Origin: Candidatus Mediterraneibacter surreyensis
Lineage (GTDB): Bacteria > Bacillota > Clostridia > Lachnospirales > Lachnospiraceae
NCBI GenBank assembly: GCA_019118885.1
Contig: DWYB01000049.1
Coordinates: forward strand, 1-34,585
Direction of reading: 5' to 3'
Length of the DNA stretch: 34,585 nt
In this document: positions 1 to 7,872 of the stretch, piece by piece
Layout: every line of letters begins with the position of its first letter
How positions within the stretch are numbered: position 1 is the first letter of the stretch
Position numbers and translations under genes: made by a program
The notes under the pieces: generated by a model
The model's database searches: none
The model's input: only the letters and a program-made list of their open reading frames with translations
What the model was told of the DNA's origin: nothing

Positions 1-951
1 AGGATTAGTACAATTGGATACGTAGGAAAACAGGGTATCAAGAATATCTGGAGGAACAAGATGTTTTCACTCGCATCCATTGCGACGATGTCAGCTTGTA
101 TCTTCCTGTTTGGATTATTTTTCTCGATTCTCGTAAACTTCCAGTATATTATAAGATCTGCCGAAGAGGGTGTTGCCATCACGGTATTCTTTGATGAAGA
201 TGCAACCGATGAGCAGAAGCAGGAGATTGGTGAGCAGCTTCAAAACCATGAGGGTGTGGCGAAAGTAAAATATGTCTCTGCAGATGAAGCCTGGAAAGAA
301 TTCCAGAAAGAGTACTTTGGAGACAATCCGGAACTGGCGGAAGGATTCAAAGATGACAATCCACTGGCTAGTTCTGATAACTATGAAGTATATATGGAGA
401 CGATAGACAATGCCAATCAGAGTCTGATGGCAAGAAGCCGTTCGCTTTCGGAGACCCAGAACGAACTGGTGAAGTTTGCACAAGGGCTGGATGGAGTTCG
501 CGAGGTAAACAAGTCGGACGTAGTCGCAAATACACTTTCCAGTGTAAATACGTTGGTAGCTATTATATCAATTGCAATTATTATCATACTGCTTGGTGTG
601 TCGATCTTCCTGATCAGTAATACTGTTACGATGGGTATTTCTGTTCGTAAGGAGGAGATTGCAATCATGAAATATATTGGCGCCAAGGACTTCGTGGTCC
701 GATCGCCATTTGTGATCGAAGGTCTGATCATTGGTGTATTCGGCGCTGCCATACCGCTGACTTTATTGTACTTCCTGTATGATAAGGCGGTAGAGTATAT
801 TATGAAAAAGTTCACTATTTTACAGAATATCATTGATTTCCTGCCGGTAGGAACTGTATATCAGATACTGCTTCCGGTTGGTCTTATCATGGGAATCGGC
901 ATCGGATTCCTTGGAAGTTTCTTCACTGTACGCAAACATCTGAAAGTGTGA
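1..951 (+). CDS. ftsX: Cell division protein FtsX, 5'-truncated by window edge
   Basis: FtsX is the membrane half of the FtsEX ABC-type complex, which controls septal peptidoglycan hydrolases in Firmicutes. Frame 1 is open from base 1: the first 20 codons (RISTIGYVGKQGIKNIWRNK) are the typical FtsX amino terminus, so the ATG at 61 is internal and the true start lies just upstream. After that lead-in come a membrane segment (SIATMSACIFLFGLFFSILV), an extracellular domain of about 150 residues, and three more membrane segments near the carboxy end. The conserved juxtamembrane motif EEIAIMKYIGAKDFVVRSPF of the FtsX/MacB permease fold is present. The ending ...VRKHLKV is typical. FtsE would be expected immediately upstream, outside the window. 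The family call is secure. Confidence 0.96.
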   Translation, partial: RISTIGYVGKQGIKNIWRNKMFSLASIATMSACIFLFGLFFSILVNFQYIIRSAEEGVAITVFFDEDATDEQKQEIGEQLQNHEGVAKVKYVSADEAWKEFQKEYFGDNPELAEGFKDDNPLASSDNYEVYMETIDNANQSLMARSRSLSETQNELVKFAQGLDGVREVNKSDVVANTLSSVNTLVAIISIAIIIILLGVSIFLISNTVTMGISVRKEEIAIMKYIGAKDFVVRSPFVIEGLIIGVFGAAIPLTLLYFLYDKAVEYIMKKFTILQNIIDFLPVGTVYQILLPVGLIMGIGIGFLGSFFTVRKHLKV

Positions 952-1020
952 TAAAGAGGATGTTACGTTACAGTAACCATTGAGGAATATAATACCGCGT
1001 TATATGCGGATGAGGAACGA

Positions 1021-1063
1021 GGGAGGACAAAGTGGAGAAGATACAGCCGCTTTGTCCTCCCTT
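1021..1063 (+). terminator. Hairpin between ftsX and the S41 protease
   Basis: A 12-bp perfect inverted repeat, GGGAGGACAAAG (1021-1032) with CTTTGTCCTCCC (1050-1061) and a 17-nt loop, is followed by a weak AT-rich run (TTTATATAA). It could act as a leaky intrinsic terminator or mRNA-stabilising hairpin for ftsX. The U-tract is poor, so termination is uncertain. Confidence 0.55.
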
Positions 1064-1125
1064 TATATAATACGGCAGATATTCCCGTTAGAACAGATGC
1101 ATAGTTAAATATCAGTGGAGGCAGG

Positions 1126-2421
1126 ATGGACATGGATTGGGATAGAGACACGAAAAAAGTTGATCAGAGTGAAAACAGCGGGGCTGAAAATGGAGTAAAA
1201 CGTCCTGAAAGCAGGAAAACAGGTGGAGGAAGGTTTAGCGCCGGCGTTCTTACAGGCGTCCTTGCCGCGGTACTTATTATGTGCGGCGTATGGGGAGCCT
1301 GGCGGATAATTTCCAATGTAAGGGGAGGAGATTATACATCCGAAAATGTATCCGAGTCAGACGTGGATGACAAACTGGATCTCATCAGCAGTCTGATCGA
1401 AGAGTATTATTTGTATGAGGATGATATTGACAAGCAAGATCTGATAGATGGCATTTACTCTGGCTATGCGGATGCGTTGGGCGATCCGTATACAGAATAT
1501 TATGACGAAGAAGATACAGAGGCTCTTTACGAGTCCACAAGTGGTGAGTACTCCGGGATCGGAGCAACAATGTCACAGAGTCTGGACAGCGGTGAGATCA
1601 CGATAAGCAATGTTTATGAAAACTCTCCAGCGGATAAAGCCGGCATGAAAGAGGGCGATATAATCTATCAGGTGGATGACCATTCTGTGTCAGGTCAGGA
1701 TCTTGAGACAGTGGTATCCTGGATCAAAGGAGAACAGGGAACGGATGTAGTCATCCATGTGCTGAGAAACGGAGAGAAGCTGGAACTGACAGCCACCCGT
1801 GATATCATCGAAGTGCAGACAGTCAGCAGTGAAATGAAAGATAACCAGATCGGATATATAGCGGTGAGCGAGTTTGACAGCGTGACATATGACCAGTTTA
1901 AAGATGCGCTTAATGATCTTGAGTCACAGGGGATGCAAGGGCTTGTTATTGATCTGAGAGGAAATCCGGGAGGCAGCCTGTCGACCGTGACAGATATGCT
2001 GAAACTTCTTTTGCCGAAGGGAACGATCGTATCGACAAAAGATAAGTACGGTAATACCGAAGAGATTACCTGTGATGGAAAGAATGAGTTTACAAAGCCT
2101 TTGGCTGTTCTTGTAAATCAGTACAGTGCGAGTTCTTCGGAAATATTCAGCGGAGCGATACAGGATTACGGCACGGGAACTATTGTCGGTATGACAACAT
2201 ACGGGAAAGGCGTAGTACAGCAGCTCATGGATCTGGGTGACGGAACATGTCTGAAAGTCACCATTGCAGAGTATTATACCCCCAGCGGCAGAAGTATCAA
2301 CGGAACAGGTGTGGAGCCGGATGTGGAAGTAGAATACGAATATGACAAGAATAATCCGGAAGCCGATAACCAGCTTGAAAAAGCGCTGGAAGTCGTGAGC
2401 GGAGAACTGAAACAGGAGTAA
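1126..2421 (+). CDS. S41 family carboxy-terminal processing peptidase (CtpA/CtpB-like) with PDZ domain
   Basis: This is a membrane-anchored serine protease that trims or degrades extracytoplasmic proteins. The 431-aa protein has a charged cytoplasmic lead, one membrane segment at about residues 39-58, a linker, a PDZ domain at about 150-225 and the S41 catalytic fold. Ser336 (in SASSSEI), Lys361 (in YGKG) and Gln365 have the same spacing as the Ser-Lys-Gln triad of B. subtilis CtpB (25 and 4 residues apart), so it should be active. GGAGG at 1117-1121 serves ATG 1126; an in-frame ATG at 1132 has more ordinary spacing and cannot be excluded. A C-terminal peptidase gene near ftsEX is common in clostridia and suits a role in envelope or division turnover. 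Confidence 0.93.
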   Translation: MDMDWDRDTKKVDQSENSGAENGVKRPESRKTGGGRFSAGVLTGVLAAVLIMCGVWGAWRIISNVRGGDYTSENVSESDVDDKLDLISSLIEEYYLYEDDIDKQDLIDGIYSGYADALGDPYTEYYDEEDTEALYESTSGEYSGIGATMSQSLDSGEITISNVYENSPADKAGMKEGDIIYQVDDHSVSGQDLETVVSWIKGEQGTDVVIHVLRNGEKLELTATRDIIEVQTVSSEMKDNQIGYIAVSEFDSVTYDQFKDALNDLESQGMQGLVIDLRGNPGGSLSTVTDMLKLLLPKGTIVSTKDKYGNTEEITCDGKNEFTKPLAVLVNQYSASSSEIFSGAIQDYGTGTIVGMTTYGKGVVQQLMDLGDGTCLKVTIAEYYTPSGRSINGTGVEPDVEVEYEYDKNNPEADNQLEKALEVVSGELKQE

Positions 2422-2538
2422 TGTTTCTGATTGAATTTGATGAAAGGATTATCTCTTTGTCAATGCGAAATCAGAAGAAAATAGTGGATTGTACTCTGAT
2501 AAATGCAAGATTGGAATATTAAACCTGCAAAAAAGGGC

Positions 2539-2567
2539 TTGCAATTTAAAATATGATGTGATATTAT
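2539..2567 (+). promoter_or_regulatory. Sigma-A promoter of the T-box/aspS-gatCAB operon
   Basis: TTGCAA (2539-2544), a 17-nt spacer and TATTAT (2562-2567) form a good sigma-A promoter. The predicted start near 2574 is just ahead of the T-box leader. The stretch 2422-2538 before it shows no gene and no clear terminator for the upstream protease. Confidence 0.75.
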
Positions 2568-2573
2568 TGAAAA

Positions 2574-2931
2574 CATATTTTAACAGACTAAAGTGTTAAA
2601 ATTGATAAAGGCAATGAACAAGACTCTGATTTTCAGAAACTGACAGGAAGCAGGCGTCACCGACTGAGAGCGCCGGACAGCGGAGAAGATCAAGGGAACA
2701 CTTGGGAGCTGACCGTTCGAACAACTGTGAGCATATCATAAAAGTAGGGCGGTACGTGGAGCATACGTTACATGCAAAGAGTGGAACCCTGATCACTTGG
2801 TGAGGTTCTTTCGAACCTAGAGAGCAAGAACTTCCGAAGATCACTTGGGTGAGGGTTCAATGCGGGTGGTACCGCGGATTTTATCTTGATAATTTCCGTC
2901 CCGGGATACTTAAGTATCCCGGGACTTTTTT
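2574..2931 (+). promoter_or_regulatory. T-box riboswitch leader, probable Asn (AAC) specifier
   Basis: The conserved T-box core TGCGGGTGGTACCGCGG lies at 2861-2877, with the tRNA-acceptor-binding bulge TGGT at 2867-2870, and an intrinsic terminator follows at 2898-2931. Upstream is a long Stem I region with the usual GGGAGC-type segment (2704-2709) just 3' of the specifier loop. By position relative to that segment the specifier reads AAC (2697-2699) followed by a purine, which is an Asn codon. This fits the downstream non-discriminating AspRS plus GatCAB, which make Asn-tRNA(Asn). The overlapping triplet GAA (2696-2698) is a Glu codon. Uncharged tRNA would stabilise the antiterminator and switch the operon on. 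The T-box call is very secure; the specifier is my manual alignment and is less so. Confidence 0.93.
2898..2931 (+). terminator. T-box intrinsic terminator
   Basis: A perfect palindrome, GTCCCGGGATACTT (2898-2911) with AAGTATCCCGGGAC (2912-2925), is followed by six T (2926-2931). The first bases (GTCCC) are the usual 3' partner of the T-box antiterminator region, so this is the regulated terminator. Confidence 0.93.
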
Positions 2932-2957
2932 ATTTCTCCGGGATACAGCATCTGAAA

Positions 2958-3121
2958 GTACCAGTTCAGCCATCTGCTGACAGCAGACGGATTTATGCTT
3001 GCATAAGAATCCGGCGGCTGACAGCCAGATGTGTTGAGCGCCTGTACATGAACAAAGCAGCGACGCAGTCGCAGTAAGCACGCTAGTGCGGCTTTGTGAA
3101 TGGCGCGGGCTGAACGGGTAC
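2958..3121 (+). other. Highly structured 164-nt leader insert between T-box terminator and aspS
   Basis: Nested inverted repeats fill this stretch. The closing helix is GTACC..TTCAGCC (2958-2971) with GGCTGAA..GGTAC (3108-3121), 12 bp with a 2x2 internal loop. Inside are ATCTG/CAGAT (2972-2976/3026-3030), two small hairpins sharing a GAC loop (2974-2986 and 3016-3026), and a long hairpin CGGATT..AATCCG (2988-3013). A second arm is GCGCC/GGCGC (3038-3042/3102-3106) leading to ACAAAGC/GCTTTGT (3052-3058/3091-3097), which closes a three-way junction with hairpins at 3060-3072 and 3078-3089. It carries no start codon with a good ribosome binding site and no U-tract. It is not part of a normal T-box. 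It may be a palindromic intergenic repeat inserted into the leader or a second RNA element. Confidence 0.6.
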
Positions 3122-3174
3122 TGTGATATTATGTCGTAAGAAACACGGCATAACAGGGGAAAGGAGAAAGAAAA

Positions 3175-4506
3175 ATGGAACTGGTAAAAGGAGTAAAGAA
3201 AACAGAAACTTTGGAACTTGCAGATCTGCTTAAGGAAGATGTGAAAGGGCAGACAGTTAAGGTAAACGGAGCTGTTCACACAATCCGTGACATGGGTACG
3301 GTTGCTTTTGTGATCCTCAGAAAACGCGGCGGCCTTGTACAGTGTGTGTATGAGAAAGGTGTGTCAGGTTTTGATATCAAGGATGTAAAAGAAGCTGCCA
3401 CAGTAGAGGTTACAGGCATTGTAGCGGAATCAGAGAAAGCTCCTCACGGCATTGAGGTCCGTCTGAGAGGAATCCGCATCTTAAGCGAGCCGGCGGCGCC
3501 CATGCCTCTGCCGATCGCAAAATGGAAGCTGAACACCTCACTTGAGGCAAAGCTGAACTATCGTCCGATTTCTCTGAGGAACTTAAGGGAGAGAGCAAGA
3601 TTCCGGATTCAGGAAGGACTTGTAAGAGGATTCCGCGATTTCCTTTACGGAGAGGGATTTACAGAGATCCACACGCCGAAGATCGGCGCCAAGAGTGCTG
3701 AGGGCGGTGCAAACCTGTTCCGTCTGGAGTATTTCCACCGGCCGGCGATCCTGCAGCAGAGCCCCCAGTTCTACAAACAGATGATGGTCGGGGTATTTGA
3801 CAGAGTATTTGAGACAGCCCCGGTATTCCGTGCGGAGAAACATAATACAAAACGTCATCTGAACGAATATACAAGCCTTGACTTTGAGATGGGATACATC
3901 GACGGGTTTGAGGATGTGATGGCGATGGAGACCGGATATCTCCAGTATACGATGAAACTTCTTGAGAAAGAGTATGCGGATGAGATCAGGATACTCGGGA
4001 TTGAAATCCCGAAGACAGAAGATATCCCGGCAGTACGTTTCGATGAGATCAAGAAACTCGTATCGGAGGAGTACGGACGTAAAATCAGAAGTCCGTATGA
4101 TCTGGAACCGGAAGAGGAAGTGCTGATCAGCAGATACGCAAAGGAAAAATGGGATGCGGATTTCGTGTTCGTCACACATTATCCGTCAAGGAAGCGTCCG
4201 TTCTATGCGATGGACGATCCGGCAGATCCGACATATACGCTGAGTTTTGATCTTCTGTTCAGAGGGATGGAGATCACGACAGGAGGACAGCGTATCCATG
4301 ATTACGAGAGTCTGCTTGCCAAGATGGAGCAGCGCGGCATGACAGAAGAAGGCATGGAGCAGTATCTGAGCACATTCAAATACGGCATGCCGCCTCACGG
4401 CGGACTGGGAATCGGACTGGAACGTCTGACAATGAAACTGACAGGGGATGACAATGTCCGTGAGACGACATTGTTCCCGAGAGATATGAGCAGACTGGAA
4501 CCATAA
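3175..4506 (+). CDS. aspS: Archaeal-type aspartyl-tRNA synthetase, probably non-discriminating (Asp/Asn)
   Basis: This class II synthetase charges Asp onto tRNA(Asp) and, if non-discriminating, onto tRNA(Asn) for later amidation by GatCAB. At 443 aa it is the short archaeal/eukaryal form without the bacterial GAD insertion (bacterial AspRS is near 590 aa). An OB-fold anticodon-binding domain (about 16-105) precedes the catalytic core with motif 2 (FRAEKHNTKRHLNE, 218-231) and motif 3 (GLGIGLERLT). His35 and Pro90 in the OB-fold sit where, as I recall from the family literature, non-discriminating archaeal-type enzymes have His and Pro and discriminating ones Trp and Lys. AAAGGAG at 3160-3166 places ATG 3175. 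It is first in the operon aspS-gatC-gatA-gatB and under T-box control. A separate bacterial-type AspRS is likely elsewhere in the genome. Confidence 0.93.
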   Translation: MELVKGVKKTETLELADLLKEDVKGQTVKVNGAVHTIRDMGTVAFVILRKRGGLVQCVYEKGVSGFDIKDVKEAATVEVTGIVAESEKAPHGIEVRLRGIRILSEPAAPMPLPIAKWKLNTSLEAKLNYRPISLRNLRERARFRIQEGLVRGFRDFLYGEGFTEIHTPKIGAKSAEGGANLFRLEYFHRPAILQQSPQFYKQMMVGVFDRVFETAPVFRAEKHNTKRHLNEYTSLDFEMGYIDGFEDVMAMETGYLQYTMKLLEKEYADEIRILGIEIPKTEDIPAVRFDEIKKLVSEEYGRKIRSPYDLEPEEEVLISRYAKEKWDADFVFVTHYPSRKRPFYAMDDPADPTYTLSFDLLFRGMEITTGGQRIHDYESLLAKMEQRGMTEEGMEQYLSTFKYGMPPHGGLGIGLERLTMKLTGDDNVRETTLFPRDMSRLEP

Positions 4507-4544
4507 GGCAGTAAGTACACAGATCGGAGAAAGGAGAGACGGTC

Positions 4545-4838
4545 ATGGCAAACAAGATATCAGACGAAACCATCGAGTATGTCGGAATTCTGGCGAAGCT
4601 CGAGTTATCAGATACAGAAAAAGAAGCTGCGAAAGCTGACATGGAGAAGATGCTGGACTATATTGATACACTGAATGAACTGGATACATCGGGAATCGAG
4701 CCGATGTCCCATGTATTTCCGGTAAATAATGTATTTCGTGAGGATGTGGTGACAAACGGCGACGGCAGGGAAGAGACTCTGGCGAACGCACCGCAGAGAA
4801 AAGAGGATACCTTTGAAGTGCCGAGAACAATCGGCTGA
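4545..4838 (+). CDS. gatC: Asp-tRNA(Asn)/Glu-tRNA(Gln) amidotransferase subunit C
   Basis: GatC is the small belt subunit that wraps GatA and GatB in the heterotrimeric amidotransferase. The protein has 97 aa, the normal length, with the typical opening ISDETIEYVGILAKLELSD, the central helix ending in LDYIDTLNELDTSGIEPM, and the family ending REETLANAPQRKEDTFEVPR. AAGGAG at 4531-4536 lies 8 nt before the ATG. It follows aspS by 38 nt and precedes gatA by 36 nt, clearly in the same operon. Confidence 0.97.
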   Translation: MANKISDETIEYVGILAKLELSDTEKEAAKADMEKMLDYIDTLNELDTSGIEPMSHVFPVNNVFREDVVTNGDGREETLANAPQRKEDTFEVPRTIG

Positions 4839-4874
4839 GACAGAGCGGATCATGACAGAAAGGCGGCATAGATT

Positions 4875-6368
4875 ATGGAAATATTAGAACTTACAGCCCT
4901 GGAGCTGGGGAAAAAGATAAAAGCCGGCGAGATCACGGTGAGAGAAGCTGTTCAGGCAGCGATTGACCGTGCAAAGGAAGCTGAGCCGGTGATCAACAGT
5001 TACGTGACGCTGGACGAGGCAGGAGCATTTGCGCAGGCGGAAGAGATCCAGAAAAAGATCGATGCAGGCGAACTGACCGGACCGCTGGCAGGCGTACCTG
5101 TTGCAATAAAGGATAATATGTGTATCAAAGGACAGCTTACGACATGCAGTTCTAAGATACTTTCAAATTTCAAACCTGCGTATACTGCTGAGGCGGTGGA
5201 AAATTTAAAGAAAGCCGGTGTAGTGATTATCGGAAAGACAAACATGGATGAATTTGCCATGGGAAGCACTACCGAGACGTCCTATTACGGACCGACCAGA
5301 AACCCGCACAACACAGCGCATGTGCCCGGCGGTTCCTCCGGCGGCTCCTGCGCGGCGGTAGCGGCGGGGGAATGTTTTGGCGCACTCGGGTCGGATACGG
5401 GCGGTTCCATCAGACAGCCCAGTTCTTTCTGCGGTGTGGTTGGTCTGAAGCCGACCTACGGAACAGTTTCCAGATACGGACTGGTTGCTTACGGATCGTC
5501 GCTGGATCAGATCGGGCCTATTGCGAAAGATGTGTCTGACTGCGCGGCCTTTCTCGAGGCAATCGCATCCCATGATCCGAAAGACAGTACATCTATAGAC
5601 AGGGATGACTATGATTTTACAAGCGCTCTTGAGAATAATGTAAAAGGCCTGAAGATCGGTATACCGAAAGACTATATGGGAGACGGTCTTGATCCGGAAG
5701 TAAGAAAGGCGGTCCTGCGGGCGGCAAAAGTACTGGAAGAAAATGGCGCGGTTGTTGAGACATTTAATCTGGGACTTGTGAAATATGCGATTCCGGCATA
5801 TTATACGATCGCTTCTGCGGAGGCCAGCTCGAACCTGGAACGCTTCGACGGCGTAAAATACGGCTATCGGACAGAGGAATACGAGGGGCTTCACAACATG
5901 TATAAGAAGACCCGTTCCGAGGGATTCGGTCCGGAAGTAAAACGCCGCATCATGCTCGGCTCATTTGTGCTTAGCTCCGGATATTATGATGCGTATTATC
6001 TGAAAGCTCTCCGCACAAAAGCGCTGATCAAAAAGGAATTTGATAAAGCATTTGAGTATTATGATATTATTCTGGGACCGGCAGCGCCGACGACAGCTCC
6101 CGAGCTGGGAAAAAGTCTGAGCGATCCGCTGAAGATGTATCTTGGAGATATTTATACGATCTCGGTGAATCTTGCAGGTCTTCCGGGAATGACAGTACCG
6201 GTAGGAAAGGATGAAAACGGCCTTCCTATCGGAATGCAGCTGATCGGAAATGCATTTGAGGAGAAAACGCTGATCCGGGCGGCATACACTTATGAATGCG
6301 CGACAGGGAAACAGTATGAAACAATGGCGGATATCAGTAAAGCAGCTGCAGAAAAGGAGGTGCGCTAG
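4875..6368 (+). CDS. gatA: Asp-tRNA(Asn)/Glu-tRNA(Gln) amidotransferase subunit A
   Basis: GatA is the glutaminase subunit: it releases ammonia from glutamine and channels it to GatB. This is an amidase-signature protein of 497 aa, full length. The Ser-cisSer-Lys triad is intact: Lys79 (in VAIKDN), Ser154 (in PGGSSGGS) and Ser178 (in SDTGGSIRQ), at the same numbers as in characterised bacterial GatA. The ribosome binding site upstream of ATG 4875 is weak (AGGCGG at 4861-4866), which suggests translational coupling or lower initiation than its neighbours. The stop is 2 nt before gatB. Confidence 0.98.
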   Translation: MEILELTALELGKKIKAGEITVREAVQAAIDRAKEAEPVINSYVTLDEAGAFAQAEEIQKKIDAGELTGPLAGVPVAIKDNMCIKGQLTTCSSKILSNFKPAYTAEAVENLKKAGVVIIGKTNMDEFAMGSTTETSYYGPTRNPHNTAHVPGGSSGGSCAAVAAGECFGALGSDTGGSIRQPSSFCGVVGLKPTYGTVSRYGLVAYGSSLDQIGPIAKDVSDCAAFLEAIASHDPKDSTSIDRDDYDFTSALENNVKGLKIGIPKDYMGDGLDPEVRKAVLRAAKVLEENGAVVETFNLGLVKYAIPAYYTIASAEASSNLERFDGVKYGYRTEEYEGLHNMYKKTRSEGFGPEVKRRIMLGSFVLSSGYYDAYYLKALRTKALIKKEFDKAFEYYDIILGPAAPTTAPELGKSLSDPLKMYLGDIYTISVNLAGLPGMTVPVGKDENGLPIGMQLIGNAFEEKTLIRAAYTYECATGKQYETMADISKAAAEKEVR

Positions 6369-6370
6369 TC

Positions 6371-7807
6371 ATGTCAAAACAGTATGAGACAGTCATCGGA
6401 CTTGAAGTCCATATCGAGCTGGCAACGAAGACAAAGATCTTCTGCGGATGCAGCACGGAGTTCGGAAGCGCGCCGAATACCCATACCTGTCCGGTGTGCA
6501 CGGGTATGCCCGGATCACTTCCGGTGCTTAATAAACAGGTGGTAGAGTATGCCATGGCGCTCGGACTTGCCACAAATTGTAAGATTACACAGGTGTGTAA
6601 ATTCGACCGGAAGAATTATTTCTATCCGGATAACCCGCAGAACTACCAGATCTCCCAGCTCTATCTTCCGATCGCGAGAGACGGATATGTGGAGATTGAT
6701 ACGCAGACGGGAAAGAAAAAAGTCCGCATTCATGAGATGCATATGGAAGAGGATGCGGGAAAACTGGTTCACGACGAGTGGGATGATACTTCCCTTGTAG
6801 ATTACAACCGAAGCGGCGTTCCCCTTGTGGAAATCGTCTCCGAACCGGATATGCGATCTGCTGACGAGGTGATCGCGTATCTGGAGAAGCTGCGCATGAC
6901 CGCGCAGTATCTGGGTGTGTCAGACTGTAAGCTCCAGGAAGGCTCTATGAGGGCGGATGTGAACCTGTCTGTCCGTGAAGTCGGATCGGGGACTTTTGGT
7001 ACAAGAACCGAGATGAAAAACCTGAACTCATTCAAGGCTATCGCCCATGCCATTGAGGGTGAACGGCAGAGACAGATCGAACTTCTCGAAGAAGGAAAAG
7101 AAGTTATTCAGGAGACAAGAAGATGGGATGACAATAAGGAACATTCCTATGCGATGCGTTCCAAGGAGGACGCGCAGGATTATCGTTATTTCCCGGAGCC
7201 GGATCTTGTGCCGATCGTGATAAGCGACGAGTGGATCGCAAAGATCAAAGCGCGCCAGCCGGAACTTCGTCCCGAGAAGCTGGAGCGATACAAGAAGGAA
7301 TTTGACATTCCGGAATATGATGCTGAGCTTATTACAGAGTCAAAGAAAGTGGCGGATCTCTTCGAGGCAACGGTCGAACTGTGCGGGAAGCCGAAGAAAG
7401 CGGCAAACTGGATCATGGGAGATATGTTCCGCCTGATGAAAGAAAAGGGCATGGAACCGGAAGACCTGAAATTTTCACCGGAGCATCTGGCGAAGCTCAT
7501 TGAGATGACTGATGCGGGAACCATCAGTGCCGCTGTTGCGAGAAAAGTTTTCGAACAGATCTTTACCGATGATGTGGATCCGGAGAAATATGTGGAAGAA
7601 AACGGACTTAAGACAGTGAACGACGAGGGCGCTATCAAAGAAGTAGTCGGGAAAGTCCTTGCAGATAATCCGCAGGCAGTTGCAGATTATAAGGGAGGCA
7701 AGCAGAAAGCTTTCGGAGCACTCATGGGACAGAGCATGAGAGCACTGAAAGGAAAAGCCGATCCGGTCGCTGTGACAAAGATGATAAAAGAGATGCTGGA
7801 ACAGTAA
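6371..7807 (+). CDS. gatB: Asp-tRNA(Asn)/Glu-tRNA(Gln) amidotransferase subunit B
   Basis: GatB phosphorylates the misacylated Asp or Glu on tRNA and completes amidation with ammonia from GatA. The 478-aa protein opens with YETVIGLEVHIELAT, a family signature, and carries four zinc-ligand cysteines (Cys25, Cys27, Cys40, Cys43). The cradle domain, a helical domain and the tRNA-binding YqeY-like tail (about 330-478, ending ALKGKADPVAVTKMIKEML) are all present. GGAGG at 6356-6360 within the end of gatA serves ATG 6371. It is the last gene of the operon, followed at once by a strong terminator. Confidence 0.98.
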   Translation: MSKQYETVIGLEVHIELATKTKIFCGCSTEFGSAPNTHTCPVCTGMPGSLPVLNKQVVEYAMALGLATNCKITQVCKFDRKNYFYPDNPQNYQISQLYLPIARDGYVEIDTQTGKKKVRIHEMHMEEDAGKLVHDEWDDTSLVDYNRSGVPLVEIVSEPDMRSADEVIAYLEKLRMTAQYLGVSDCKLQEGSMRADVNLSVREVGSGTFGTRTEMKNLNSFKAIAHAIEGERQRQIELLEEGKEVIQETRRWDDNKEHSYAMRSKEDAQDYRYFPEPDLVPIVISDEWIAKIKARQPELRPEKLERYKKEFDIPEYDAELITESKKVADLFEATVELCGKPKKAANWIMGDMFRLMKEKGMEPEDLKFSPEHLAKLIEMTDAGTISAAVARKVFEQIFTDDVDPEKYVEENGLKTVNDEGAIKEVVGKVLADNPQAVADYKGGKQKAFGALMGQSMRALKGKADPVAVTKMIKEMLEQ

Positions 7808-7828
7808 AAGTTCCAGTGGGATAAATAA

Positions 7829-7872
7829 AAGGTCTGCCATCCCATTTAACGGTGTGGCAGACCTTAACTTTT
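7829..7872. terminator. Bidirectional terminator between gatB and the Rpn-like gene
   Basis: An 11-bp stem AAGGTCTGCCA (7829-7839) with TGGCAGACCTT (7855-7865) is followed on the plus strand by AACTTTTTT. On the minus strand the downstream side is also T-rich. It separates two convergent genes and abuts the stop of the minus-strand gene. Confidence 0.88.

Noticed and set aside
2696-2699. GAC (Asp) as the T-box specifier, expected if the synthetase served only tRNA(Asp)
   Set aside because: The nearest GAC (2711-2713) lies 3' of the GGGAGC segment, outside the specifier loop; AAC fits the position better.
2886-3077. Plus-strand frame of 63 codons in the aspS leader
   Set aside because: It starts inside the T-box terminator and crosses the structured insert; no ribosome site.
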